From: Geodermatophilus arenarius
Lineage (GTDB): Bacteria > Actinomycetota > Actinomycetes > Mycobacteriales > Geodermatophilaceae
Assembly (NCBI RefSeq): GCF_042654585.1
Contig: NZ_JBHSGR010000004.1
Span: forward strand, 62,001-126,000
Direction: 5' to 3'
Length of the DNA: 64,000 nt
Positions 10,623-18,571 of the stretch are shown piece after piece; position 1 is the stretch's first letter; each line of letters opens with the position of its first letter. The translations under genes were made by a program, and so were the position numbers. The notes beneath the pieces are model-generated. The model made no database searches and was not told the DNA's origin. It saw only the letters and a program-made list of their open reading frames with translations.

Positions 10623-12053
10623 GTGGCGCACGGCACCGACCGCCCCGAGGGCCGCCCCCTCGTCCTGGCCGGCTACGTCGTCGCCCTCGCCGCCGCCGTC
10701 GTCGCGTTCGGGCTCGACCCGACCCTCGGCGTCGCCGCCGGTGCGCTCAACGTGGTGTTCGGCGTCTACTTCTGCCGGCACCTCGCCTTCGCCGTCGCGG
10801 CCGCCCGCTGGGCCGAGCGCGACCTGCTCGCCGCCGACGTCGGCCTGGACACCTACACCCCGCCGGTCGCGGTGCTCGTCGGCTGCAAGAACGAGGAGCT
10901 CGTCGTGGACGGGATGGTGTCGGCGCTGCTCACGCTGGACTACCCGGCCGACCGGCTCACGCTCGTCGTCGTCGACGACGGGTCCGACGACGCGACCGGC
11001 GCGAAGCTCGACGCGTGGGCCGCGCGCGAGCCGCGGCTGCGCGTGCTGCACCGGCCGCCCGGCGCCGGCGGGGGGAAGTCCGGCGCGCTCAACGAGGCCC
11101 TCGACCTGGTCGACGCCGAGGTCGTGCTGGTCTTCGACGCCGACCACGAGCCCGAGCCCTCATCGCTGCGCCGGCTGGTCCGGCACTTCCGCGACCCGGT
11201 GGTCGGGGCGGTCATGGGCCGGTGCGTGATCCGCAACGGCAAGGACTCCTCCATGGCCGGCGTCGTCTTCGTCGACTACCTCTCCGGCTACCTGGTCAAC
11301 GAGTACGGCCGCCAGGCGCTGTTCGAGCTGCCCGCCTACGGCGGCGCCAACTGCGCGGTGCGGATGAGCACGCTGCGCGCGCTCGGCGGCTGGAACCCCG
11401 AGACGGTCACCGAGGACACCGACCTCACGCTGCGCGTCCTCATGGCCGGGCAGCGGGTGCGCTACGACGTCTCGGCCATCGACTTCGAGGAGGCGGTGGT
11501 CAGCGCCCAGCGGTTCTGGAAGCAGCGCTACCGCTGGGCCCGCGGCCACCAGAAGTGCCTGCGCGACCACTGGCGGCCGCTGGTGCGCTCGCCGCACCTG
11601 TCCCCGCTGGAGAAGGTCGAGACGACGCTGTTCCTCGGCGTCTACCACGTGCCGATGCTGTCCGGACTGGGCCTGCTGCTCACCGTCCTGCGCGCGTTCG
11701 GCATCGGGGACCTGCCGGTCGTCGGGCTGCTGCCGCTGTCGATGCTGCTGTTCATCGGCCCGCTCGCCGAGCTGTGCGTCGGGTTGCTGGTCGGCCGGGT
11801 GGAGCGGCGGTCGGCCTGGCGGCTGCTGGGCTTCCTGCCCGCGTTCGCGCTGTCGATCTGGATCACGTCCCGTGCCTACGTCGACGGGATGCTCGGGCGG
11901 CCCTACAGCTGGGTGAAGACGAGACGGTCCGGCGCCACCTCGACCGTGCTGCCGGCAGCACCTGCCGTCGCGGTGGCCGCCACCGATCCCGTCGCGGCGG
12001 AGCTCGCCGGCCGGCCGCGGTCGTTCGCCGCCACCCTCGGGGAGCAGCGGTGA
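10623..12053 (+). CDS. Processive family-2 glycosyltransferase
   Basis: A 476-residue membrane GT2 of the cellulose/poly-GlcNAc synthase type. Two N-terminal hydrophobic segments, then the catalytic domain with VVVDDG (Asp118-119), DAD (172-174), TED (263-265) and QRYRW (301-305), the D,D,D,QxxRW set of processive synthases, then several C-terminal membrane helices. GTG at 10623 follows GGAGGAGG. It probably polymerises a glycan from a nucleotide sugar and extrudes it across the membrane; the epimerase downstream suggests HexNAc chemistry (inference). First gene of a six-gene operon; its TGA overlaps the GTG of the exosortase-like gene. Confidence 0.9.
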   Translation: MAHGTDRPEGRPLVLAGYVVALAAAVVAFGLDPTLGVAAGALNVVFGVYFCRHLAFAVAAARWAERDLLAADVGLDTYTPPVAVLVGCKNEELVVDGMVSALLTLDYPADRLTLVVVDDGSDDATGAKLDAWAAREPRLRVLHRPPGAGGGKSGALNEALDLVDAEVVLVFDADHEPEPSSLRRLVRHFRDPVVGAVMGRCVIRNGKDSSMAGVVFVDYLSGYLVNEYGRQALFELPAYGGANCAVRMSTLRALGGWNPETVTEDTDLTLRVLMAGQRVRYDVSAIDFEEAVVSAQRFWKQRYRWARGHQKCLRDHWRPLVRSPHLSPLEKVETTLFLGVYHVPMLSGLGLLLTVLRAFGIGDLPVVGLLPLSMLLFIGPLAELCVGLLVGRVERRSAWRLLGFLPAFALSIWITSRAYVDGMLGRPYSWVKTRRSGATSTVLPAAPAVAVAATDPVAAELAGRPRSFAATLGEQR

Positions 12054-13231
12054 GCGCCGCCGGCCTCGCGGCTCCGCCCGTCCGCCGGCGGGCATGGCGG
12101 GGGACGAACCGCCGGCTGGTGCCGGTGCTGCTCGACCTCGCGCTCGCCGCCGTGATCTGCGTGCTCGGCTTCCGCCACCTGTCCGGCCCGCTCCAGGTGG
12201 TCGAGGCGGCCGGCGTGGCGACGGTGCTCGGCTGGATCGCACCGGGCCGGGTCTCGGGCGTGCTGCCGCAGCACGTGCTGCTCTTCCCCGGCGACGGCGG
12301 GATCATCGACGCGGTCGTGACGGCGTCGTGCTCGTCGGTGCTGTCGGTGCTGGGGCTGACCGCGCTGACCGCGGTCGTGCTGCGCAGCCGCAAGCTGCAC
12401 GCCGTCGGGGGGCTGCTGGTCGCCGTCGCGGCGCTGCTGCTGCTCAACCACGGCCGGCTGCTGCTGTCCGCGGGGGCGGGCCTGCTGTGGGGCGAGGGTG
12501 CGCTGGTCCTCTTCCACGACTGGGTCGGCACGGTGTGGAACCTGGTCGCCACCCTCGGCGGCTTCCTGCTCATGGTGTGGATCACCCTGCCGGCCCTCGA
12601 GCGTGCCGAGCAGGACGTGTCGGGCCGGCACACCGCCCGCCGTCCCGACAGCTGGGCCCGTCCGGGCCTGGGCTACCGCGACCCGGAGGGTGACGAGCGG
12701 CGCGCCCGGCGGCGGCGCACCACGGTCACCGGGCTGCTGCACCGCCACGTCTACCCCCGCCGGCTGTCGGCCTGGCTGGCCGCCCGCCGCGAGTCCGCGC
12801 GCGTGGACTACCGGCTCGGCCACCTGCCCCCGGACCACCGGGCCGAGCACGTCCGCGGGCTGACCGCCGACGGCCTCGGCGCGCACGGCGCCTCGCTCGT
12901 GGCCGTGGCCACCTACGAGACCGACCTCGCGGTCCTGGACTGCCTGGCCGAGTGCGTCGCCGCGCGGCAGTGGGAGCCGGTCACCGACACCCGGGTGGCC
13001 GCGCTGCGGCTGTGGGCGCGGGGGTGGCTGCTGGCCCGGCCGGCCGTCGACGACGGCCTGTCCTCCCGGCCGGTTCCGGCGCAGCCGACGGTCCCGGTCG
13101 CGCGGATCGCGGTGCCGCCCACCGGCCGCCCGGCCGCGCCGCCAGCCGCCTCTCCCGCGCCGGCGCCCGGTCCCGCTGCCCCGCACCCCGCCAGCTTCGC
13201 CCGCCCGCACGACTCGGAGACGCCCCGGTGA
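12050..13231 (+). CDS. Exosortase/archaeosortase-like membrane protein with cytosolic extension
   Basis: A 393-residue protein whose first 185 residues carry about five membrane helices and the three conserved exosortase residues in order: Cys94 (TASCSSVL), Arg136 (LLLLNHGRLLL) and His156 (LFHDWVGTVW). Exosortases are transpeptidase-like membrane proteases that cut C-terminal sorting signals, often beside exopolysaccharide genes. Residues about 200-393 are a soluble, basic then Pro/Ala-rich extension that I do not recognise. GTG 12050 overlaps the previous stop by GTGA, and its stop overlaps the ATP-grasp start. No PEP-CTERM-like substrate is evident in the window. The family call rests on the Cys/Arg/His pattern. 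Confidence 0.75.
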   Translation: MSAAGLAAPPVRRRAWRGTNRRLVPVLLDLALAAVICVLGFRHLSGPLQVVEAAGVATVLGWIAPGRVSGVLPQHVLLFPGDGGIIDAVVTASCSSVLSVLGLTALTAVVLRSRKLHAVGGLLVAVAALLLLNHGRLLLSAGAGLLWGEGALVLFHDWVGTVWNLVATLGGFLLMVWITLPALERAEQDVSGRHTARRPDSWARPGLGYRDPEGDERRARRRRTTVTGLLHRHVYPRRLSAWLAARRESARVDYRLGHLPPDHRAEHVRGLTADGLGAHGASLVAVATYETDLAVLDCLAECVAARQWEPVTDTRVAALRLWARGWLLARPAVDDGLSSRPVPAQPTVPVARIAVPPTGRPAAPPAASPAPAPGPAAPHPASFARPHDSETPR

Positions 13232-14289
13232 CCTCGACCCTGCATCCCGCGCCCGCGCCCCCGTCCGGCGGCCGGCACGCCGACCCGGACGCGGCGCGCC
13301 CCGCCGTCCTCGTCACGGGGGCGGGTGGCCCGGCCGGGGTCGCGGTCGTCCGCCGCCTGGTCGCCCTGGGTCACCGGGTGGTCGGCGTGGACGCCGACTG
13401 GACCGCCGCCGGCGCGGCGCTGGCCACCGTCGGCGCGGTCGTCCCCCGGGCGGACCACGTGCGCTTCGTCGACGCCCTCGTGTCCCTCGCGACGACGCAC
13501 GGCGCGGACGCGCTGATCGGCACGGTCGCCGAGGAGCTGCCCGCCCTCATCGCCGGCGCGGAGCAGCTGGCCGCGGCCGGGGTGGCCACCTGGCTGCCGT
13601 CGGCGGACAGCGTGGAGCTGTGCTGCGACAAGGCCGCGTTCGCCCGCACGCTGCGCGACGCCGGCGTCCCCCATCCCGCGACCACCGACACCCCCGCCGG
13701 GCTGGTGCGGGTCCCGGGCCCGTGGGTGGTCAAGCCGCGCGCCGGGCGCGGCAGCCGCGGCGTCCGGCTGCTCGACGCCCGCTCCGCGGTGGCCGACGCC
13801 CTCGCCGAGGACGCCTCGCTCATCGCGCAGACCCGGCTCGAGGGGCGCGAGTTCACCGCCGACGCCCTCGTCGGCCGCGACGGCGGGCTGCTCACCGTGG
13901 TGCCGCGCTGGCGCGACGACACCCGGGCCGGCATCTCGGTCAAGGGCACCACCTTCGACTCCCCCACCGTCACCGACGTGGTCGCCGGCGCGCTGGAGGC
14001 GGTGCGGCTGACCGGCCCGGCGAACGTGCAGGGCTTCGTCGGCGACGACGGCCGGGCCACCGTGGTCGAGATCAACCCGCGGTTCTCGGGCGGGCTGCCG
14101 CTGACGCTGGCCGCCGGCGCCGACGTCGTGAGCGCCCACCTCACCGGCATCCGCGACCCGCAGGCCCGGCTGCCGCACCTGTGGTTCACCCCGGGCGTGC
14201 GGATGAGCCGCTACTTCGCCGAGACCTACACCGCCGAGGACGGCACCCCGGTGACCGACCCGTGCGCCGCGCAGGCGGTGTCCGCGTGA
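13228..14289 (+). CDS. ATP-grasp ligase (carbamoyl-phosphate synthase L-like)
   Basis: A 353-residue ATP-grasp enzyme: Rossmann-like preATP domain (VLVTGAGGPAGVAVV, 28-41), ATP-binding VVKP (167-170) with GRGSRG loop (173-178), and the metal-binding EINPRFSGG (281-289). It resembles the PylC/CarB-like ligases found in polysaccharide and natural-product clusters, which join a carboxylate to an amine or related acceptor. The substrate cannot be read from sequence; an aminoacylated or carboxylated sugar is one possibility. Both ends overlap neighbours by four bases, so it is part of the glycosyltransferase/exosortase operon. Confidence 0.85.
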   Translation: MTSTLHPAPAPPSGGRHADPDAARPAVLVTGAGGPAGVAVVRRLVALGHRVVGVDADWTAAGAALATVGAVVPRADHVRFVDALVSLATTHGADALIGTVAEELPALIAGAEQLAAAGVATWLPSADSVELCCDKAAFARTLRDAGVPHPATTDTPAGLVRVPGPWVVKPRAGRGSRGVRLLDARSAVADALAEDASLIAQTRLEGREFTADALVGRDGGLLTVVPRWRDDTRAGISVKGTTFDSPTVTDVVAGALEAVRLTGPANVQGFVGDDGRATVVEINPRFSGGLPLTLAAGADVVSAHLTGIRDPQARLPHLWFTPGVRMSRYFAETYTAEDGTPVTDPCAAQAVSA

Positions 14290-15437
14290 GCCGCCGCAGG
14301 CACGTCCTGGTGCCCTTCGGGACCCGCCCCGAGGTGGTCAAGCTCGCCCCGGTGGTGGCCGCCCTGACCGCCGCGGGACACCGGGTCGACGTCGTGGACA
14401 CCGGCCAGCACACCGACCCCGCGCTCTCCACCCGGCTGCAGGAGACCCTCGGCCTCGCGCCCACCTGCCGGTTCGTGCTGCCGGCCGACGACCCCGCCGC
14501 CCGGTACGGCGCGCTGCACGCCGACGCCGCCCGAGCGGTGGCCCGGTTCCGGCCCGACGTGGTCCTGGCGCTGGGCGACACGAACACCGTGCCCGCCTAC
14601 GCGCTGGCCGCCCGCGGCGCCGGCGTGCCGTTCGCCCACCTCGAGGCCGGGCTGCGCAGCCTCAACCCGCGCAGCGTGGAGGAGGTCAACCGGCGGGTGG
14701 CTGCGGCGGTGGCCGCCCTGCACCTGGCCCCGACCCGGCGGGCCGCGGCGTTCCTCGCCGCCGAGGGCGTGCCCGCCGAGCGGGTGTTCGTGGTCGGCAA
14801 CCCGGTGGTGGACACGCTCGTCACCCGCGGGGTCCGCCCGGTGCCGGTGGCGCAGCGGTCCGGCGTGCTGGTGACCGCGCACCGCCCCACCAACGTCGAC
14901 GACCCGGTGCGGCTCGAGCGCCTGGTGGGCGTCGTCCGCGCGCTGGCCGACCGGGTCGGGCCGGTGACCTTCCCGGTGCACCCGCGGACCGCGGCCCGCC
15001 TGGCGGACGCCGGCCTGGACGCCGAGCTCGACCACCCGGCGATCACCCGCAGCGGCCCGGTCGACCACGACACCCTGCTGGCCGCGCTGGCCTCGGCCCG
15101 GCTGGCGGTCACCGACTCCGGCGGCATCCAGGAGGAGGCCGCCTACCTGGGCGTCCCGGTGGTCGTGCTGCGCGGCTCGACGCCGCGGTGGGAGGGCGTC
15201 GAGGCCGGCACCACCACGCTGGCCGGCCTGGCCGACGACTGCGCCGCCGACGCCGTCCTGGCCGCGGCCGCCGCGCACACCAGCGCTGCGGGGCAGGCCC
15301 GCGCCGCCGGCCTGCCCTGCCCCTACGGGGACGGCACCACCGGACCGCAGGTGGCGGCCGTCCTCGCCGACGAGGCCACCGACGCCCTGCTGGCGCTGGG
15401 CGAGCCCGACTTCACCGACGGCCGGCTGCCCTGGTGA
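14286..15437 (+). CDS. wecB: UDP-N-acetylglucosamine 2-epimerase (non-hydrolysing)
   Basis: A 383-residue enzyme interconverting UDP-GlcNAc and UDP-ManNAc. Diagnostic segments are GTRPE (12-16), DTGQHTD, GDTNTV with Asp98, HLEAGLRS (118-125), the VEEVNRR stretch and TDSGGIQEEA near the C-terminus. The nucleotide product would feed a ManNAc-containing polymer or linkage unit, in keeping with the GT2 gene in the same operon. GTG at 14286 overlaps the preceding TGA. The C-terminal 50 residues are Ala-rich. Confidence 0.92.
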   Translation: MSRRRHVLVPFGTRPEVVKLAPVVAALTAAGHRVDVVDTGQHTDPALSTRLQETLGLAPTCRFVLPADDPAARYGALHADAARAVARFRPDVVLALGDTNTVPAYALAARGAGVPFAHLEAGLRSLNPRSVEEVNRRVAAAVAALHLAPTRRAAAFLAAEGVPAERVFVVGNPVVDTLVTRGVRPVPVAQRSGVLVTAHRPTNVDDPVRLERLVGVVRALADRVGPVTFPVHPRTAARLADAGLDAELDHPAITRSGPVDHDTLLAALASARLAVTDSGGIQEEAAYLGVPVVVLRGSTPRWEGVEAGTTTLAGLADDCAADAVLAAAAAHTSAAGQARAAGLPCPYGDGTTGPQVAAVLADEATDALLALGEPDFTDGRLPW

Positions 15438-16165
15438 GCACCGTGCCGGGGTGGGACGGGCCGCCGCCGCTGGCCGTCGTCGTCGATCTGGACGACACCC
15501 TCTACCCGCAGGCCGCCTACCTGGCCGCGGCCGCGGCGGCCGTCGGGACCGCCGCCGGCGCCGCCGGGCTGGACGGCGACGCGGTGCACGCGGCGCTCGT
15601 CGCGGAGCTGGCGGCCGGGTCCGACGCCGGCGGGACGATCGACCGCGCGCTGCTCGCCGCCGGGGTGCCCGCCGGCGCCCTGGCCCGGCTCGTGCCGCCG
15701 CTGGTCGCCGCGTTCACGGCGTGCGCGCCGGAGCGGCTGGATCCCTACCCCGGCGTCCGCGAGGCCCTCGCGGCGCTGGCCGGCGCCGTGCCGGTCGGCT
15801 GCCTCACCGACGGCAACCCGGCCATCCAGGCGGCCAAGCTCGCCGCGACCGGGCTCGGCCCGCTGCTGACCGCGGTGCTGGTCACCGACACCCTCGGCGG
15901 CCGGGCCGCGCGCAAGCCCGCCCCGCAGGGGCTGCTCGCCCTCGCCGCGCGCCTGGGCGTCCCCGCCGACCGGGTGCTGGTGATCGGTGACCGCCCCGGC
16001 AAGGACGTCGCCGTCGCCGCGGCCGTGGGCGCGCGGGCGATCCGCGTCCGGCAGGGCGAGTACGCGGCGGCGCCGGACGTCCCCGCCCCGTGGGCGGCGA
16101 CCGGCTCGTTCCCCGAGGCCGCGGAGCTCGCCCTCGCGGTGGCAGCCCGGGCCGTCGCCGTCTGA
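15434..16165 (+). CDS. HAD-family hydrolase
   Basis: A 243-residue haloacid-dehalogenase-fold phosphatase: motif I DLDDT (Asp18, Asp20), motif II near CLTDGNP, a conserved lysine in ARKPAPQG, and motif IV VIGDRPGKDV. A helical cap of about 90 residues follows motif I. Probably removes phosphate from a sugar or intermediate made by the neighbouring enzymes; the substrate is not identifiable. Starts by GTGA overlap with the epimerase gene and is followed by a 130-base gap before the PIG-L gene. Confidence 0.85.
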   Translation: MSTVPGWDGPPPLAVVVDLDDTLYPQAAYLAAAAAAVGTAAGAAGLDGDAVHAALVAELAAGSDAGGTIDRALLAAGVPAGALARLVPPLVAAFTACAPERLDPYPGVREALAALAGAVPVGCLTDGNPAIQAAKLAATGLGPLLTAVLVTDTLGGRAARKPAPQGLLALAARLGVPADRVLVIGDRPGKDVAVAAAVGARAIRVRQGEYAAAPDVPAPWAATGSFPEAAELALAVAARAVAV

Positions 16166-16295
16166 CGGGTTGCGCACCACCGGATCTCCCCCCGACGGGG
16201 GAGGTCCGGTCGCCACGCTGGAGGGCGCCGCCGGCGGCGCCGATGGACAGGTGTCGGGCGGGGAGGCCGCCCCTGGCGAGCAGAGGACGGCGGCC

Positions 16296-17030
16296 GTGGA
16301 CGGCACGACGACGAGGGGCCCCGGGCGCAGCGTCCTGGCCATCGGCGCCCACCCCGACGACATCGAGCTCGGCTGCGGCGGCGCGCTGATGGCGCACGTG
16401 GCGGCCGGGGACACGGTGACCATGCTCGTGATGACCGGGGGCGAGAACGGCCCCGGCGACGACGGCCAGATCGCCGGCCGGCGCGCCGAGCAGCAGCGCG
16501 CGGCCGAGCTGATCGGCGCGCGGCTGGCCTGGGGCGGGCTGCGGGACTGCGAGGTCGTGGCCGACTCGGGCACCGTCCGCCGCATCGAGCAGGTGCTGCG
16601 GGAGACCGCCGCCGACCTCGTCTACGTGCACGCCCCCGACGACAGCCACCAGGACCACCGCGCCATCGCCGCCGCCACCCTGGGCGCCGCCCGGCGCCTG
16701 CCGCGGGTCCTGCACTACCAGAGCCCCTCCACGCTGGCCTTCGCGCCGAGCGTGTACGTCGACGTCACCGCGCACCTCGCCGGCAAGCTCGACGCCCTCG
16801 CCGCGCACGCCTCCCAGGTGGAGCGCTCGGCGATGGTCGAGCCGGACGCCGTCGTGGCCTCCGCCCGCCACTGGGGCGCGCAGGCCCGCATCGGCTACGC
16901 CGAGGCCTTCCAGCCCACGCGGATGGTGCTCGACCTCGCCCCGGCCGCGCCGGCGGTCCCCGCGTCGGTCCCCGCGGCCTGGGCGCTCGTGCCGGCCCAC
17001 ACCTCCGCGATGCCCGCCGGCCGCCGCTGA
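16296..17030 (+). CDS. PIG-L family deacetylase
   Basis: A 244-residue zinc-dependent LmbE/PIG-L N-deacetylase with AHPDD (18-22) and the HQDH segment (118-121) that supplies further metal/active-site residues. Family members remove acetyl groups from GlcNAc-containing substrates (MshB, GlcNAc-PI deacetylase). Here it could de-N-acetylate the sugar or polymer made by the upstream genes. The GTG at 16296 has GAGGA about nine bases upstream; an in-frame GTG at about 16251 is a weaker alternative. It ends 18 bases from the convergent tadC-like gene. It is separated from the HAD gene by 130 bases and may have its own promoter. Confidence 0.88.
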   Translation: MDGTTTRGPGRSVLAIGAHPDDIELGCGGALMAHVAAGDTVTMLVMTGGENGPGDDGQIAGRRAEQQRAAELIGARLAWGGLRDCEVVADSGTVRRIEQVLRETAADLVYVHAPDDSHQDHRAIAAATLGAARRLPRVLHYQSPSTLAFAPSVYVDVTAHLAGKLDALAAHASQVERSAMVEPDAVVASARHWGAQARIGYAEAFQPTRMVLDLAPAAPAVPASVPAAWALVPAHTSAMPAGRR

Positions 17031-17048
17031 CGGCCCTCACCCCCGGAG

Positions 17049-17780
17049 TCACCCGAACACCTGGCCGGCGATGCCGATGACCATCGGCGCGATGCCCAGG
17101 CACACGAACGCCGGCAGGAAGCACAGCCCGAGCGGCGCGAGCACCCACACCCCCGCCCGGCGCACGCCCGCCTCGGCCCGGCTCCGCGCGGCCGTCCGCG
17201 CCTCCGCCGCCAGCACGCGCAGGGCCGGCACCGCCGCCGCTCCCGACTCCCCCGCGCGCACCAGGACCCGGCCCAGCCCGGCCAGCTCGGGCGGCACGTC
17301 GTGCCACGCCGTGCGGGGCGCGGCCCCGAGACGCAGCCGGCGGGTGACGTCGACCGGCGCGGGACCCAGCGGTCCCGCGCCGGCCGCCGCCACCGCCGCG
17401 AGCGCCCCGCCGACCGGCAGCCCGGCGCCGAGGCAGACACCGAGCAGGTCGCAGGCCACCGGCAGGTCGGTGGCCAGCACCTCGCGCGGCGGCCCCGCGC
17501 CGGGCGCCCGCCGCAGCCACCGGTCGGCGAGCACCGCCCCGACCGCTCCCAGCACCACCCCGGCCGCGCCGCCGACGAGCAGGGCCGTGGCGGCACCGGC
17601 GAGGACGGGGAGCACCAGCCGCCGGAGCGGGCCGGGAGTCCCCTCCGGCGGCCGCTCCGGCACGGCGGGCGCGCCGAGGGCACGCAGCCGGGCCGTGCGG
17701 CGCACCGCCGGTGTCGGCCACGCGGCCAGCGCGCCGGCGAGCGCCAGCAGCACCGACGCCTGGGCTCCCGCGGCGCTCAC
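17049..17780 (-). CDS. tadC: TadC-like type II secretion F-domain protein
   Basis: A 243-residue membrane protein with two N-terminal helices, a central T2SSF domain (DLLGVCLGAGLPVGGAL ... AGESGAAAVPALRVLAAEAR) and two C-terminal helices (APLGLCFLPAFVCLGIAPMVIGI). It forms the inner-membrane platform of the Tad pilus machine with TadB. GTG at 17780 overlaps the TGA of the tadB-like gene. It is the last gene of the right-hand Tad operon, which ends convergently against the PIG-L gene, whereas in mycobacteria the pilin genes would follow directly. Confidence 0.88.
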   Translation of the reverse strand: MSAAGAQASVLLALAGALAAWPTPAVRRTARLRALGAPAVPERPPEGTPGPLRRLVLPVLAGAATALLVGGAAGVVLGAVGAVLADRWLRRAPGAGPPREVLATDLPVACDLLGVCLGAGLPVGGALAAVAAAGAGPLGPAPVDVTRRLRLGAAPRTAWHDVPPELAGLGRVLVRAGESGAAAVPALRVLAAEARTAARSRAEAGVRRAGVWVLAPLGLCFLPAFVCLGIAPMVIGIAGQVFG

Positions 17781-18571
17781 CGCAGCGCCCGCCGGACCAG
17801 CCGCGCCGACCAGGCCAGCCCCGCCGCCTCCAGCGCCACCCCGGCGACGAGCAACGCCTGCCCGGGCACCGTCGTGGTGAGCACCGCCCACGGGTCGGCG
17901 CCGATGCCGCTGCCCATGGCGAGCGCCAGCAGCGGCAGCCCGGCCAGCAGCGCGGGGCTGGCCAGCGGTCCGGCGGTCACCGAGCGCAGCTCCTCCCGCT
18001 GACGCCGGCGGGCCCGGAGGTCGTCCTCGACCGCCCCGGCGACGGCGGCCAGCGAGCACCCCGTCCGGCTGCTGAGCTCGACCGCCGCCGCGAGCCGCCC
18101 GTGCGCCCGGCCGAGCTCCGACCTCGCCTCCGCCGGCACGGTGGCCGGCGCACGGAGGGCACGGGCGAGCGCCCGGGCGCCGTCGGGATCGGGGACCACC
18201 GCCACCGCCGCCGCGGTCGCCGCGTCGAGCGGCCGGCCGCTGCGCAGCTCCGCGGCCAGGGCGGCCAGGGCGTCGGCGAGGACGTCGAGGTCCTGCTCGT
18301 CCCGGCGCAGCGCGCGCCGCCGGGCCCCCGCCCGGGCGGCCCCGGCGGCGGCCGCACCGGCCAGGACGGCGACCAGCGGCGGGTCGGCCAGCGCCCCGGC
18401 GGCGGCTCCCGCGACCGCAGCGAGGACCGGCCAGGACCGCGGAGCCGCGACCAGCGGCCCCCGTACCGGGCGGCGCGCCCCGGTGAGCCGGCGCAGCCGC
18501 GCCCGCCGTCGGGCCGCCCCGCCGGGCCACAGCAGCAGCGCCAGGGCGCCCGCCGCCAGCGCCGCGGTCAC
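17777..18571 (-). CDS. tadB: TadB-like type II secretion F-domain protein
   Basis: A 264-residue membrane protein: N-terminal helix, a pair of helices near residues 45-85, a cytosolic T2SSF domain (LDVLADALAALAAELRSGRPL ... AVELSSRTGCSLAAVAGAVEDDLRAR) and C-terminal helices. It is the second platform component of the Tad system, acting beside TadA and TadC. GTG at 18571 overlaps the tadA stop by GTGA and its own stop overlaps the tadC start, giving tight translational coupling in the order cpaE-tadA-tadB-tadC. Confidence 0.88.
   Translation of the reverse strand: MTAALAAGALALLLWPGGAARRRARLRRLTGARRPVRGPLVAAPRSWPVLAAVAGAAAGALADPPLVAVLAGAAAAGAARAGARRRALRRDEQDLDVLADALAALAAELRSGRPLDAATAAAVAVVPDPDGARALARALRAPATVPAEARSELGRAHGRLAAAVELSSRTGCSLAAVAGAVEDDLRARRRQREELRSVTAGPLASPALLAGLPLLALAMGSGIGADPWAVLTTTVPGQALLVAGVALEAAGLAWSARLVRRALR

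Noticed and set aside
10404..17048. The glycan operon as a recent horizontal insertion into the Tad locus
   Set aside because: No integrase, repeats or composition change are visible at its borders; it may equally be an old arrangement, so transfer is not claimed.
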